Source: a virus
Virus record (IMG/VR): IMGVR_UViG_3300022752_004829
Coordinates: 19,359 to 83,358 of that record
Length of the DNA stretch: 64,000 nt
Reading direction: 5' to 3' (one strand)
Of this stretch, positions 25,685 to 33,888 are shown one piece after another. The notes under the pieces were generated by a model. That model saw only the letters and a list, made by a program, of their open reading frames with translations, ran no database searches and was not told the origin of the DNA. A program made the position numbers and the translations under genes. How positions within the stretch are numbered: the stretch's first letter is position 1; each line of letters starts with the position of its first letter.

Positions 25685-26631
25685 AAGTATTATCCGCTTC
25701 CAGAATAAAAACTCTTGAGACTTGTTCTTGGGTCTATTGGAATAACTATCACACCAAAGTCCCTCAGACTCAAAATGATGGCGCTCTTAGAGGCACAATC
25801 TGTCATACAGTTTTTGAACTACTTTTAAATCCAAAGCATAAAAATCATTTTAATAAAATAATAAAAAAGAATTCTATTAAAGGAAGTAAAGCAATTACAA
25901 GATTAGTCAAGAGATTAAAAGCTAAAGTTGGGCTAGATGAGTCAAATTTTGATATTTTAGATCAAATGATTATGGTTGGTCTAAAACATGACTTTTTTGG
26001 CGAGAAAGATGGCGAGATTGTTTCTCCAGAATACGCCTTTGAAATCAAAAATGATACGCCTAAATATCATATTAAGGGATTCATTGACAAGCCCATTAAA
26101 TCAAAGAATAAAATGGTTATAATTGACTACAAAAGCTCAAAGGCTAAATTTAGAGGAGATGATCTTGAGGCAAATATCCAAGCAATGATGTATAGTCTTG
26201 CTAGTAAAAAATTGTGGCCAAAACTTAAACCTATTGTAAGATTTTTATTTCTTAGATTTCCAAAGCAGCCCATACAAGAACTTCAATTTACAGAAGATCA
26301 AATAAATGGTTTTGAGCATTACCTAGAGCATATAAATGATTATATTAATAAATTTGATTATAATGCAGCTAAAGCTAATTTTGCTATAGATAATGACAAA
26401 AGCAAATGGATGTGTGGAGTTGGCAATTGGAGATGTCCTTATAGAGATCCTTATGAATATTACGTTAAATTAAACGAAAAAGGCGAAATCCTAGAATCTA
26501 GTCTGGATGGTAAATTTAAAGATATAAAAGGATTCCAGATAGAAAAAAGAAAATATGAGGGATGTCCAAAATTTAATACCTTTAATAAAGATAAATTTTT
26601 AGATAAAAAAGAAGACGAATTTTTAGATTGA
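25666..26631 (+). CDS. RecB/Cas4-like nuclease with iron-sulphur cysteines
   Basis: The protein has 321 residues. The PD-(D/E)XK core has H47 (GTICHTVFE), D141 (GFIDKP), D154-x-K156 (IIDYKSS) and Q172 (ANIQAMMYSL), the standard RecB/Cas4 order. Cysteines C20, C250, C257 and C300 fit the split four-cysteine site that holds a 4Fe-4S cluster in Cas4, AddB and Dna2 nucleases. No cas1, cas2 or repeat array is nearby, so a role in replication or recombination end-processing is likelier than CRISPR adaptation. Confidence 0.85.
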   Translation: MESKSLKVLSASRIKTLETCSWVYWNNYHTKVPQTQNDGALRGTICHTVFELLLNPKHKNHFNKIIKKNSIKGSKAITRLVKRLKAKVGLDESNFDILDQMIMVGLKHDFFGEKDGEIVSPEYAFEIKNDTPKYHIKGFIDKPIKSKNKMVIIDYKSSKAKFRGDDLEANIQAMMYSLASKKLWPKLKPIVRFLFLRFPKQPIQELQFTEDQINGFEHYLEHINDYINKFDYNAAKANFAIDNDKSKWMCGVGNWRCPYRDPYEYYVKLNEKGEILESSLDGKFKDIKGFQIEKRKYEGCPKFNTFNKDKFLDKKEDEFLD

Positions 26632-26656
26632 TTGTCAATAAAATCTAAGTTATAAT
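26628..26656 (+). promoter_or_regulatory. Sigma70-type promoter for the polymerase III unit
   Basis: TTGATT (26628-26633), a 17-base spacer and TATAAT (26651-26656), followed after seven bases by the ATG at 26664. The expected start is at the ATG itself. The -35 overlaps the end of the previous gene. Confidence 0.7.
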
Positions 26657-26663
26657 ACATAAA

Positions 26664-27413
26664 ATGATACCCTTATTTAAGTCTCATTATTCATTAGGCA
26701 GGTCTATACTTACCCTTGAAGACAAAGAAGAGAGGGATGACTATCCAGACTCTATAATTCAAATAGCTAAAGAAAATAATCTGAAACAAGTACATATTGT
26801 GGAAGATAACATGTCATCATTTTTAGAGGCATATACAAATACAAAAAATAACAATATTAGTCTCAATTATGGATTGAGAATCTCTATAACAGAATCTATA
26901 GAAGATAAAACCGAAGAGTCTAGAGCCAAAACATCCAAGATTGTTATTTTTATAAAAAATAAACAAGGATATGAATCATTAATTAAACTATTTAGTATCG
27001 CCGCAAAAGCAGGATTCTATTATGAGCCAAGGCTAGATTATCAAACTTTAAAAAATAATTGGTCTAATAATTTAATACTTTGTATACCATTTTATGATTC
27101 ATTTATATTTAATAACACATTAAAGAATTTTATATGTATACCACAATTTGATTTCGCAAAACCAATATTTCTTCTAGAGGATAATGATTTACCTTTTGAT
27201 TTTATTATAAAAGATAAGATCAATAAATATATAAAAGAAAACAATTACGAACTTTACAAAGCAAAAAGTATCTATTATAATAAGAGAAATGATTTTAAGA
27301 CATATCTTACATTTAGATGTATCAATAACAGAACTATTTTAAATAAACCAGAGCTTGAGCATATGAGTAGCAACGAATTTTCTTTTGAGAGTTGGAAGGA
27401 GATGGATAAATGA
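26664..27413 (+). CDS. DNA polymerase III alpha, separate PHP-like N-terminal domain
   Basis: The protein has 249 residues. It begins PLFKSHYSLGRSILTLED, the first strand-loop of the DnaE PHP domain (usually HxHSxYS; here only one His remains). IIQIAKENNLKQVHIVEDNMSS and NYGLRISI follow the same fold, as do IVIFIKNKQGYESLIKLFSIA and ILCIPFYDSF. The catalytic polymerase lies 1.4 kb downstream (28788) and lacks this domain, so the alpha subunit is split. The loss of metal-binding histidines suggests a structural role only. It has its own promoter with a leaderless start. Confidence 0.75.
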   Translation: MIPLFKSHYSLGRSILTLEDKEERDDYPDSIIQIAKENNLKQVHIVEDNMSSFLEAYTNTKNNNISLNYGLRISITESIEDKTEESRAKTSKIVIFIKNKQGYESLIKLFSIAAKAGFYYEPRLDYQTLKNNWSNNLILCIPFYDSFIFNNTLKNFICIPQFDFAKPIFLLEDNDLPFDFIIKDKINKYIKENNYELYKAKSIYYNKRNDFKTYLTFRCINNRTILNKPELEHMSSNEFSFESWKEMDK

Positions 27414-27973
27414 AACTTCAAGATCCACAAAAAATTGTAAATAAATATGCACAAAAAGTGAATGATTATGGCCAAAAAGATAAGCAGCGATTAGATGACG
27501 AAGATAGATCTGCGGGCTATAGAAGAATGATATATAAAGAAAATGGGCTATACTCGACTGATGTAGATTTAATGTGTATAAAAGAGCAAAGAAATAAACA
27601 AGCCGAAGTTGTAGCTGGATTAGAGCTTACTATGATAAGTGATCATACCTCAAGACCACATAATAATTATTTTGCTAGCATTATGGCTAGATATAGAAAA
27701 GATGGCCAAGGTAAGTACAGCATAATGATAACAGGCTTCTGCAAAGCTCCATCTATAATAGTAGCTTTCTCTAGAGATCTTATGAATTTCTATTTATATA
27801 ATTTAACAAAAGATAATGGCATGTGGTATTACCAAAATAAACTAAGACATCTAGAATGGCATTATAAAATTAGAGATGTAGCACCACCAGAAGATTTATA
27901 TACAAAAAATAAAATGGACTCTTATCAAGAAAAATTTTTAGTCGAGGTCCCATCATGGATGATCACTTACTAA
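27410..27973 (+). CDS. Unknown protein in the polymerase III operon, possible nuclease fold
   Basis: The protein has 187 residues, and I do not recognise it with confidence. Around residue 45, GLYSTDVDLMCIKE followed by VVAGLELTMIS resembles the D and E-x-K strands of PD-(D/E)XK nucleases of the Mrr/VRR type, but the lysine is Thr. The C-terminal half is rich in aromatic and basic residues (RKDGQGKYSIMI, LRHLEWHYKI). It overlaps the PHP gene by four bases and the proofreading exonuclease by 19, so it is co-translated with the replicase parts. Confidence 0.5.
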   Translation: MKLQDPQKIVNKYAQKVNDYGQKDKQRLDDEDRSAGYRRMIYKENGLYSTDVDLMCIKEQRNKQAEVVAGLELTMISDHTSRPHNNYFASIMARYRKDGQGKYSIMITGFCKAPSIIVAFSRDLMNFYLYNLTKDNGMWYYQNKLRHLEWHYKIRDVAPPEDLYTKNKMDSYQEKFLVEVPSWMITY

Positions 27974-28593
27974 GGTACAATAATAAAAAGAACTTAGTCT
28001 TCGTGGACTGCGAGACTTTTAATCTTTGCTTAAATTTCTGCCATAATCTTCCATGGCAGATCGCTATGATTAAAGTGCAGGGAGATAAAAAAATTGATGA
28101 AAAGAATTACTATCTTAAATGGCAAACCGAATTAAAAATAAGCCAAGACGCAGCAAGAATTACGAGGTATGATCATAAAAAAGTACAGAAAGAAGGCCAT
28201 GACCCAAAAGAAATATTTCCCACAATTAAAGATTGGCTAGATCATGCAGATTATATAATTGGTCACAATACTATAGGATTTGACATTTATCTTATAAAAG
28301 AGTATTATAAGTATATGGGTTGTAATTGGCGACATTTAACAAATAAATTTATTGATACAAATGCGATAGCTCGTGGAATTAAATATGGCATGCCTTATAA
28401 TTCAAAGGAAAGCTTAATAGAATATCAATATAAGATATATCATACAAGAAAGAAAAATGTTAAAAGCTCTTTAACAACACTAGGTAAAGAAAATGGTATA
28501 GACCATGACTATGATAAGTTGCATGATGCTATAAATGATCTTGACTTAAACTTAAAAGTATGGAATAAATTAAAGTGGCAGGCAGAGGTATAA
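27955..28593 (+). CDS. DnaQ-like 3'-5' proofreading exonuclease
   Basis: The protein has 212 residues and is of the DEDDh type: D18 and E20 (VDCETF), D110 (GHNTIGFD), H190 and D195 (HDAINDLD). All five catalytic positions are present. It is the likely proofreading subunit of the phage polymerase III, acting on mispaired 3' ends. It starts 19 bases inside the preceding gene, directly upstream of the polymerase catalytic gene. Confidence 0.9.
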   Translation: MDDHLLRYNNKKNLVFVDCETFNLCLNFCHNLPWQIAMIKVQGDKKIDEKNYYLKWQTELKISQDAARITRYDHKKVQKEGHDPKEIFPTIKDWLDHADYIIGHNTIGFDIYLIKEYYKYMGCNWRHLTNKFIDTNAIARGIKYGMPYNSKESLIEYQYKIYHTRKKNVKSSLTTLGKENGIDHDYDKLHDAINDLDLNLKVWNKLKWQAEV

Positions 28594-28594
28594 A

Positions 28595-28810
28595 ATGGCA
28601 TCATTAGATGATATTTATGATATGGTTCAAAAATTAGATGATTCTAATATAGAATATCTTTTAATTACAATCCAAAAAGGTAAAAAGAATGGTAAGGCGG
28701 ATGTCTTTTATTCTTTAAAAGATAAAAATTCAATGAAAATACTAACTCATGGATTAAATCAATTTAGTAAAGAAGTAGATAGGTTAGATGATGAAGGAAA
28801 ATTTGAATAA
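28595..28810 (+). CDS. Small hypothetical protein in the polymerase III operon
   Basis: The protein has 71 residues and is not recognised. It is helical and charged, with a strand pair in the middle (IEYLLITIQKGKKNGKADVFYSL). A ribosome-binding site (GAGG, about six bases before the ATG at 28595) is unusually clear for this part of the window. It overlaps the start of the polymerase gene by 23 bases. Its size and place suggest an accessory of the replicase, but nothing proves it. Confidence 0.5.
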   Translation: MASLDDIYDMVQKLDDSNIEYLLITIQKGKKNGKADVFYSLKDKNSMKILTHGLNQFSKEVDRLDDEGKFE

Positions 28811-31385
28811 TATTTTAGACGATAAAGATTTTTTTTCTAAATTCGAAGATTTAGATTTAGGTTTGCATGGAGTAAGACTTCCAGAATTTGATATTGAGTC
28901 TTCGGCTAAAAGACATCTTAATGTTAGTGAAGATGTATCCAACTATGATTTTCTTAGAGCCTTAGCTTTAAATGGCTTCAAAGATTTAAAAATAGATAAA
29001 AATTTACCAGAATATAAAAAATATGTAGATCGTGCTAAGTATGAACTTGAAACCTTAAAAGAACTTGGTTTTATTGACTACATTTTGCTTGTATGGGATG
29101 TTATTAATTTCTGTAAAACAAATAATATTCCAGTTGGCCTTGGTAGAGGTTCAGCCGCTGGATCTTTGATTCTCTATTTGATAGGAGTAACAAGAATCGA
29201 TCCAGTTAAATATAATCTTTATTTTGAAAGATTTATATCTAAGATTCGAGCTAAAAAGCAGGTTGTTGATGGGATAACATATCTAGATGGTAGTTTGATG
29301 TGTGACGTAGATCTTGATATTTGTTATTATAATCGCCATAAAGTATTGGAATATCTAGAAACTAAATTCAAGGGTAAAACAAGTAAGATTTTAACACTTA
29401 ATACCTTAAGCGGAAAACTTTTGATTAAAGAATGCGGAAAAATTGTTGGTGAAAAAACAGAAGAGGAGATGACCACAATTTCTTCTTTAATTCCTAAGAT
29501 CTTTGGTCAAGTCAAAGATATTACAACCGCTTATCAGGATGTATCTAAATTTAAAGAATGGTGTGATGAAAATATAGAGGTATACAAGATCGCTTTAAAA
29601 TTAAGAGATTTAATTAAAAATAAAGGGGTACATCCATCTGGAGTCTTGTTATCTTGCAATGATCTAGAAAAAACTTGCCCAACTGAATTTTCATCTGATA
29701 AAGAATCAGTATCAAGTTTTGACATGAATTGGGTTAGTTTATTTAATATAAAACTAGACATTTTAGGTTTAAGAAGCGTCTCCGTTGTTGATGATGTCTG
29801 TAAAAATATTGGAATCAAAGTCCAGGATATTGATTTAAATAATTTATCAATTTATCAAAATCTTCAAGATTTAAAATCTCCACATGGGTTATTTCAAATC
29901 GAAGCAGATACAAACTTTAAAGTATGCCAAAAGGTAAAGCCTAAGAATCTAGAAGAACTTAGCGGAGTTCTAGCTCTAGCAAGACCAGGCGCTTTACAAT
30001 TCGTTGATAAATATGCTAAATATACAAACACTGGTGATTATGAAGGTATTCATCCATTTTTCGATGATATCTTAAAACAAACTGGTGGAGTCGCACTTTA
30101 CCAAGAGCAATTAATGCAAATGGCGCATAAAATTGGATTTAATCTTGATGAAGCAGAAATCTTAAGAAGAATTGTGGGTAAAAAAAAGATTGACGAAATT
30201 AAAGCTTGGCAAAAGAAAATTGATACAAAAATAAAACAGAATAAATTACCCAAAGAAGTCGGTGAAATTTTATGGAAAATTATGGAAGATTCCGCTAACT
30301 ATTCTTTTAATAAATCCCATTCATTAGCTTATGCAGCCTTAGCTGCAGTTACAATATATCTCAAATTCAATTACCCACAGCAGTTTTTCCTTTCTTTACT
30401 TAAAATGAGCAGAAATGAACCAGATCCAATCGGAGAGATTTCTAAAATCCAAAAAGAAATGTATGAATTTAATATCAAACTACTACCCCCACATATAATA
30501 AAGTCTGATATGGATTTCTCTATTGAAGATAAAGACATTAGATTTGGTCTTTTATCAATAAAGGGAATTTCTGATAAATCAATAGAGAAACTAAACAGTT
30601 TTAGAAATAAATATTCAAATAAATTTGAGATATTTCAAGCCGCAGAAGAAGCAGGCTTAAACATAGGAGTTCTTTCCGCATTAATTCAAGCGGGAGCATT
30701 AAGTGGTTTTAACCAATCAAGATCAAAGATCGTATTGGAGGCTCAACTTTGGAATATATTAACCTCTAAAGAAAAGAAATATGCCATATCATTTGCTGAA
30801 AAATTTGAATATGATTTAATTAGGATTATTAAACATTTAAATAAGTTTACTGATGAAAAAAATAATATTGTTATCAAAAATACAAGGCTAGATACAATCA
30901 AATCAAAATATGAGCCTTATTTAAAAATTTATAACCAAAACAGTAAAAGTGAAACATTTGCGAATTGGTATTATGAGAAGAAACTTCTTGGATATACCTA
31001 CAATAAAAATCTAAAAGAAATATTTACTGAAAAAAGAGAAAATTTAAAATATATATCAGATATTGCAGATGAACCAATTAACTCTAAAGTAGTATTTGTT
31101 GGACAAATTGACGATGTATATTCTGGAATATCTAAAAATCAGAAGAAAACAAGATATCTAAGATTAAAAATATCAGACGAAACTGGGATAGCTACAGCAT
31201 TAATATTTAATGATAATATTGAAAATAATAAATTATTAAATAATAAATCTTTTGAAAAAGGTAATATAGTTATTGTTAAAGGATTAAAGAAAGATGATTG
31301 TATATTTGCAGATCTAATAGCTATACAAGATCAAGATATTTATATGAAATTAAATGATTTAAAGAAAAATGATAAAAATAGTTGA
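28788..31385 (+). CDS. dnaE: DNA polymerase III alpha, catalytic part without PHP domain
   Basis: The protein has 865 residues, against about 1,160 for E. coli DnaE. Palm motifs are GLGRGSAAGS at 117-126 and the aspartate set D173, D175, D177 (CDVDLD); the third catalytic Asp is in KLDILGLRS near 325. Fingers (ALARPGALQFVDKY, YQEQLMQMAHKIGF, EILRRIVGKKK, FNKSHSLAYA) are complete. A helix-hairpin region and an OB fold (VVFVGQIDDVYSG) close it. The missing PHP part is encoded at 26664. An exonuclease gene sits between, a PolC-like set of parts in DnaE-type form. Confidence 0.93.
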   Translation: MMKENLNNILDDKDFFSKFEDLDLGLHGVRLPEFDIESSAKRHLNVSEDVSNYDFLRALALNGFKDLKIDKNLPEYKKYVDRAKYELETLKELGFIDYILLVWDVINFCKTNNIPVGLGRGSAAGSLILYLIGVTRIDPVKYNLYFERFISKIRAKKQVVDGITYLDGSLMCDVDLDICYYNRHKVLEYLETKFKGKTSKILTLNTLSGKLLIKECGKIVGEKTEEEMTTISSLIPKIFGQVKDITTAYQDVSKFKEWCDENIEVYKIALKLRDLIKNKGVHPSGVLLSCNDLEKTCPTEFSSDKESVSSFDMNWVSLFNIKLDILGLRSVSVVDDVCKNIGIKVQDIDLNNLSIYQNLQDLKSPHGLFQIEADTNFKVCQKVKPKNLEELSGVLALARPGALQFVDKYAKYTNTGDYEGIHPFFDDILKQTGGVALYQEQLMQMAHKIGFNLDEAEILRRIVGKKKIDEIKAWQKKIDTKIKQNKLPKEVGEILWKIMEDSANYSFNKSHSLAYAALAAVTIYLKFNYPQQFFLSLLKMSRNEPDPIGEISKIQKEMYEFNIKLLPPHIIKSDMDFSIEDKDIRFGLLSIKGISDKSIEKLNSFRNKYSNKFEIFQAAEEAGLNIGVLSALIQAGALSGFNQSRSKIVLEAQLWNILTSKEKKYAISFAEKFEYDLIRIIKHLNKFTDEKNNIVIKNTRLDTIKSKYEPYLKIYNQNSKSETFANWYYEKKLLGYTYNKNLKEIFTEKRENLKYISDIADEPINSKVVFVGQIDDVYSGISKNQKKTRYLRLKISDETGIATALIFNDNIENNKLLNNKSFEKGNIVIVKGLKKDDCIFADLIAIQDQDIYMKLNDLKKNDKNS

Positions 31386-31410
31386 CATTTATTCATACTT
31401 AATATAATAT
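31382..31410 (+). promoter_or_regulatory. Sigma70-type promoter for the ssDNA-binding candidate
   Basis: TTGACA (31382-31387), a 17-base spacer and TAATAT (31405-31410) lie seven bases before the ATG at 31418. The -35 box overlaps the polymerase stop codon. The -35 is a perfect match and the transcript should be leaderless. Confidence 0.8.
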
Positions 31411-31417
31411 AAGCTAT

Positions 31418-31966
31418 ATGATTTCATTTTATAAACCAAATAGTAAAAATACTGGAACTGCTTGCAGTTTCACGGTAAATGCAAAGGATGCCTCAATATG
31501 GGGATCTTTAATAAAACAATCTTCATGGAACGAAGTAAAAAAGATAGGTTCATTTTCAGAAAATCAAAATAATCCAAATAAAAGCGTAAAAATTAAATTT
31601 TCTTTAACAGAAGCCGCTGGTATATTAGACGCAATAGAGAGGAATGTCGAATTTTCGGCATACCACACTTCAGAAAAACAAACAACTAGAATAAAATTCT
31701 GTCCTTATATTAAAGAAGAAAAGCAAGTGGGATATTCATACTCTGTAAATAAAGAGGATAAGCAAAATAGCGAAAATAAACAATCTTATTTAATTGGATT
31801 TTATTTTAATGAGGCTACTCTTATAAGAGAATTTTTAAAATTTGCATTGAATAATATATTTCATCAACAAGAAATAGAAAATATTAAAAAATTAAAAAAT
31901 AGAAAGATTGAAGCTAAACCTCCAACCGAATCTAATCAAGAAGATGGAGATGGCGAAATTTGGTGA
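31418..31966 (+). CDS. Putative single-stranded DNA-binding protein
   Basis: The protein has 182 residues. Residues 1-130 alternate strands with aromatic and basic residues (SFYKPNSKNTGTACSFTVN, IKFSLTEAAGILDAIERN, YSYSVNKED, YLIGFYFNEATLIREFLKFAL), a layout like the PC4/whirly type of ssDNA-binding fold. The tail (NQEDGDGEIW) is acidic and ends with a hydrophobic residue, as in SSB proteins that recruit partners. It has its own strong promoter and follows the replicase genes. The fold call is by pattern only, and the next gene starts seven bases before its end. Confidence 0.45.
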   Translation: MISFYKPNSKNTGTACSFTVNAKDASIWGSLIKQSSWNEVKKIGSFSENQNNPNKSVKIKFSLTEAAGILDAIERNVEFSAYHTSEKQTTRIKFCPYIKEEKQVGYSYSVNKEDKQNSENKQSYLIGFYFNEATLIREFLKFALNNIFHQQEIENIKKLKNRKIEAKPPTESNQEDGDGEIW

Positions 31967-33879
31967 AAAAGAAAAAAGTTTTAATACAAACAGATTTTGC
32001 CTTAGCGAAAACAGGCTTCGGTAGAAATGCGAAAGCATTATTAAAATATCTATATAATTTAAATAAATATGATATCACACATTACTGCTGTGGTATGCCA
32101 TGGAGTCATCCAGAATTAAAAAGAACTCCATGGAAATCCTTTGGGTCACTACCAGACACACAACAAGAATTGGAATTATTAAATAGAGATCCTAATCTAG
32201 CTAGAATGGCTAGTTATGGCGCGCACTTTTTAGATAGAATAATTGAACAAGAAAAGCCAGATATATACATTGCGATCCAAGATATTTGGGGGGTTGATTT
32301 TGCAATAGATAAACCTTGGTTTAATAAAATAAACTCAGTTATTTGGACTACGTTAGATTCTTTGCCTATATTAGATTCTGCGATATCATGCGCTCCTAAA
32401 GTTAAAAATTATTGGATATGGAGTAATTTCGCAACTAAAGCTCTAAATAATATGGGATTTGGTCATGTCAAAACTGTTCATGGATGTCTAGAAACTAAAG
32501 ATTTTTATAAACTATCAGATTTTGATAGAAAAAAGCTAAGAAATAAATATAACTTGCCTCAAGATGCATTCATAATTGGGTATGTATTTAGAAATCAATT
32601 AAGGAAAAGCGTTCCTAATTTATTAGAGGGATACGCTTTATGGAAAAAGGAAAATCCAAATATAAAAAATACTTTTTTACTTTTGCATACTCACTGGGGA
32701 GAAGGCTGGAATATTCCAAAGCTTTGTAGTGAACTTGGAGTAAATATTCAAGAAGTTTTAACAACTTACGTATGTAGAAATTGTGGCGAATATGAAATTA
32801 AGAATTTTGCTGGACAGGATCTAAATTGTAAATACTGCGGAGCAGAAAAGAGTCAAACAACCACAAACGTTAGCATCGGAGTATCAGAAGAACAACTTAA
32901 TGAAGTATATAACCTTATGGATGTTTATTGCCATCCATTTACTAGTGGTGGTCAAGAAATTCCTATTCAAGAAGCTAAATTAACAGAACTCATTACTTTA
33001 GTTACAAATTATTCTTGTGGCGAAGAAATGTGTGAAAAAGACGCGTATTCTATTCCATTAGAATGGTCAGAATATAGAGAGCATGGAACAGAATTTAGAA
33101 AAGCTTCAACCTGTCCAAAATCTATAGCAAAAAACTTAAATAAAGTATATAAGATGTCTAAAACGGAAAAGATTGAAATGGGTAAGAATGCTAGAGATTG
33201 GACTATAAAAAATTTCTCAGTAGAATCTGTAGGATCATTTATATCAAATTTCATCGATAATTGTGAATATGTAGATCTTGATTTATCTCAAAGTCATATC
33301 GAAAGAAATCCTAATGTAGTAATTCCAGATATAAAAGATAATAAAGAATGGATATTATACTTATATCATAATGTTTTATGTCTTAAGAATATAAATGAAA
33401 AAGACTCTGGATTTATATACTGGATGGATCAAATTTCCAAAGGAATGCCTAGGAATGAAATAGAAACTTACTTTAGGAAAGTCGCCTCAGAAGATTTAAA
33501 TAAAAATAAACAAATCCCATTCGAAGAAATCTTAGATAAAGATGATAATGGTAAAAGAATCTTAGTTGTTATGCCAGAAAGCGCTGGAGATGTTTTCATG
33601 ATCACTAGCCTATTGCCATCCATAAAAAATATATATCCAGAATATAATATATACTTTGCTACAAAACCAGAATATTTTTCAATTTTAAATGGAAATAAAT
33701 ATATTCATAAAACTATACCATACATTCCTCAAATGGACAATTTAATGTGGTTAGAAGGAGCTGGCGACCATAAAGGTTTTTTTGAAATAGCATTCCTACC
33801 TCACATAGGAACACAGAGAATTTTAAATTATTTGCATAATGGCAAAGATAAAATAGAATTTAAAATTAAAAATTTTTAA
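31960..33879 (+). CDS. GT4 glycosyltransferase with zinc-ribbon insertion and start of a GT9 domain
   Basis: The protein has 639 residues from a GTG start. Residues 5-430 are GT-B family 4: GFGRNAKALLKYL, VFRNQLRKSVPNLLEGY, then a zinc ribbon (CRNC and CKYC, near 273-295) inserted before YCHPFTSGGQEIPIQEA (donor-site glutamates). From about 540 a second domain begins (KRILVVMPESAGDVFMITSLLPSI), the N-half of a GT9/heptosyltransferase-type fold, and the frame stops within it. The next gene carries the missing half in the same frame. The stop at 33877-33879 is TAA. It may act on the glycan built by the upstream operon. Confidence 0.75.
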   Translation: MVKKKKVLIQTDFALAKTGFGRNAKALLKYLYNLNKYDITHYCCGMPWSHPELKRTPWKSFGSLPDTQQELELLNRDPNLARMASYGAHFLDRIIEQEKPDIYIAIQDIWGVDFAIDKPWFNKINSVIWTTLDSLPILDSAISCAPKVKNYWIWSNFATKALNNMGFGHVKTVHGCLETKDFYKLSDFDRKKLRNKYNLPQDAFIIGYVFRNQLRKSVPNLLEGYALWKKENPNIKNTFLLLHTHWGEGWNIPKLCSELGVNIQEVLTTYVCRNCGEYEIKNFAGQDLNCKYCGAEKSQTTTNVSIGVSEEQLNEVYNLMDVYCHPFTSGGQEIPIQEAKLTELITLVTNYSCGEEMCEKDAYSIPLEWSEYREHGTEFRKASTCPKSIAKNLNKVYKMSKTEKIEMGKNARDWTIKNFSVESVGSFISNFIDNCEYVDLDLSQSHIERNPNVVIPDIKDNKEWILYLYHNVLCLKNINEKDSGFIYWMDQISKGMPRNEIETYFRKVASEDLNKNKQIPFEEILDKDDNGKRILVVMPESAGDVFMITSLLPSIKNIYPEYNIYFATKPEYFSILNGNKYIHKTIPYIPQMDNLMWLEGAGDHKGFFEIAFLPHIGTQRILNYLHNGKDKIEFKIKNF

Positions 33880-33888
33880 TATAAATAT

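Noticed and set aside
25666-26631. Part of a CRISPR adaptation module
   Set aside because: No cas1, cas2, leader or repeats were seen; the neighbours are replication genes.
33877-33888. Recoded genetic code to explain the in-frame TAA
   Set aside because: TAA ends many other genes in the window (nrdA and the gene at 13571, for example), and TAG and TGA also act as stops, so no codon is reassigned.
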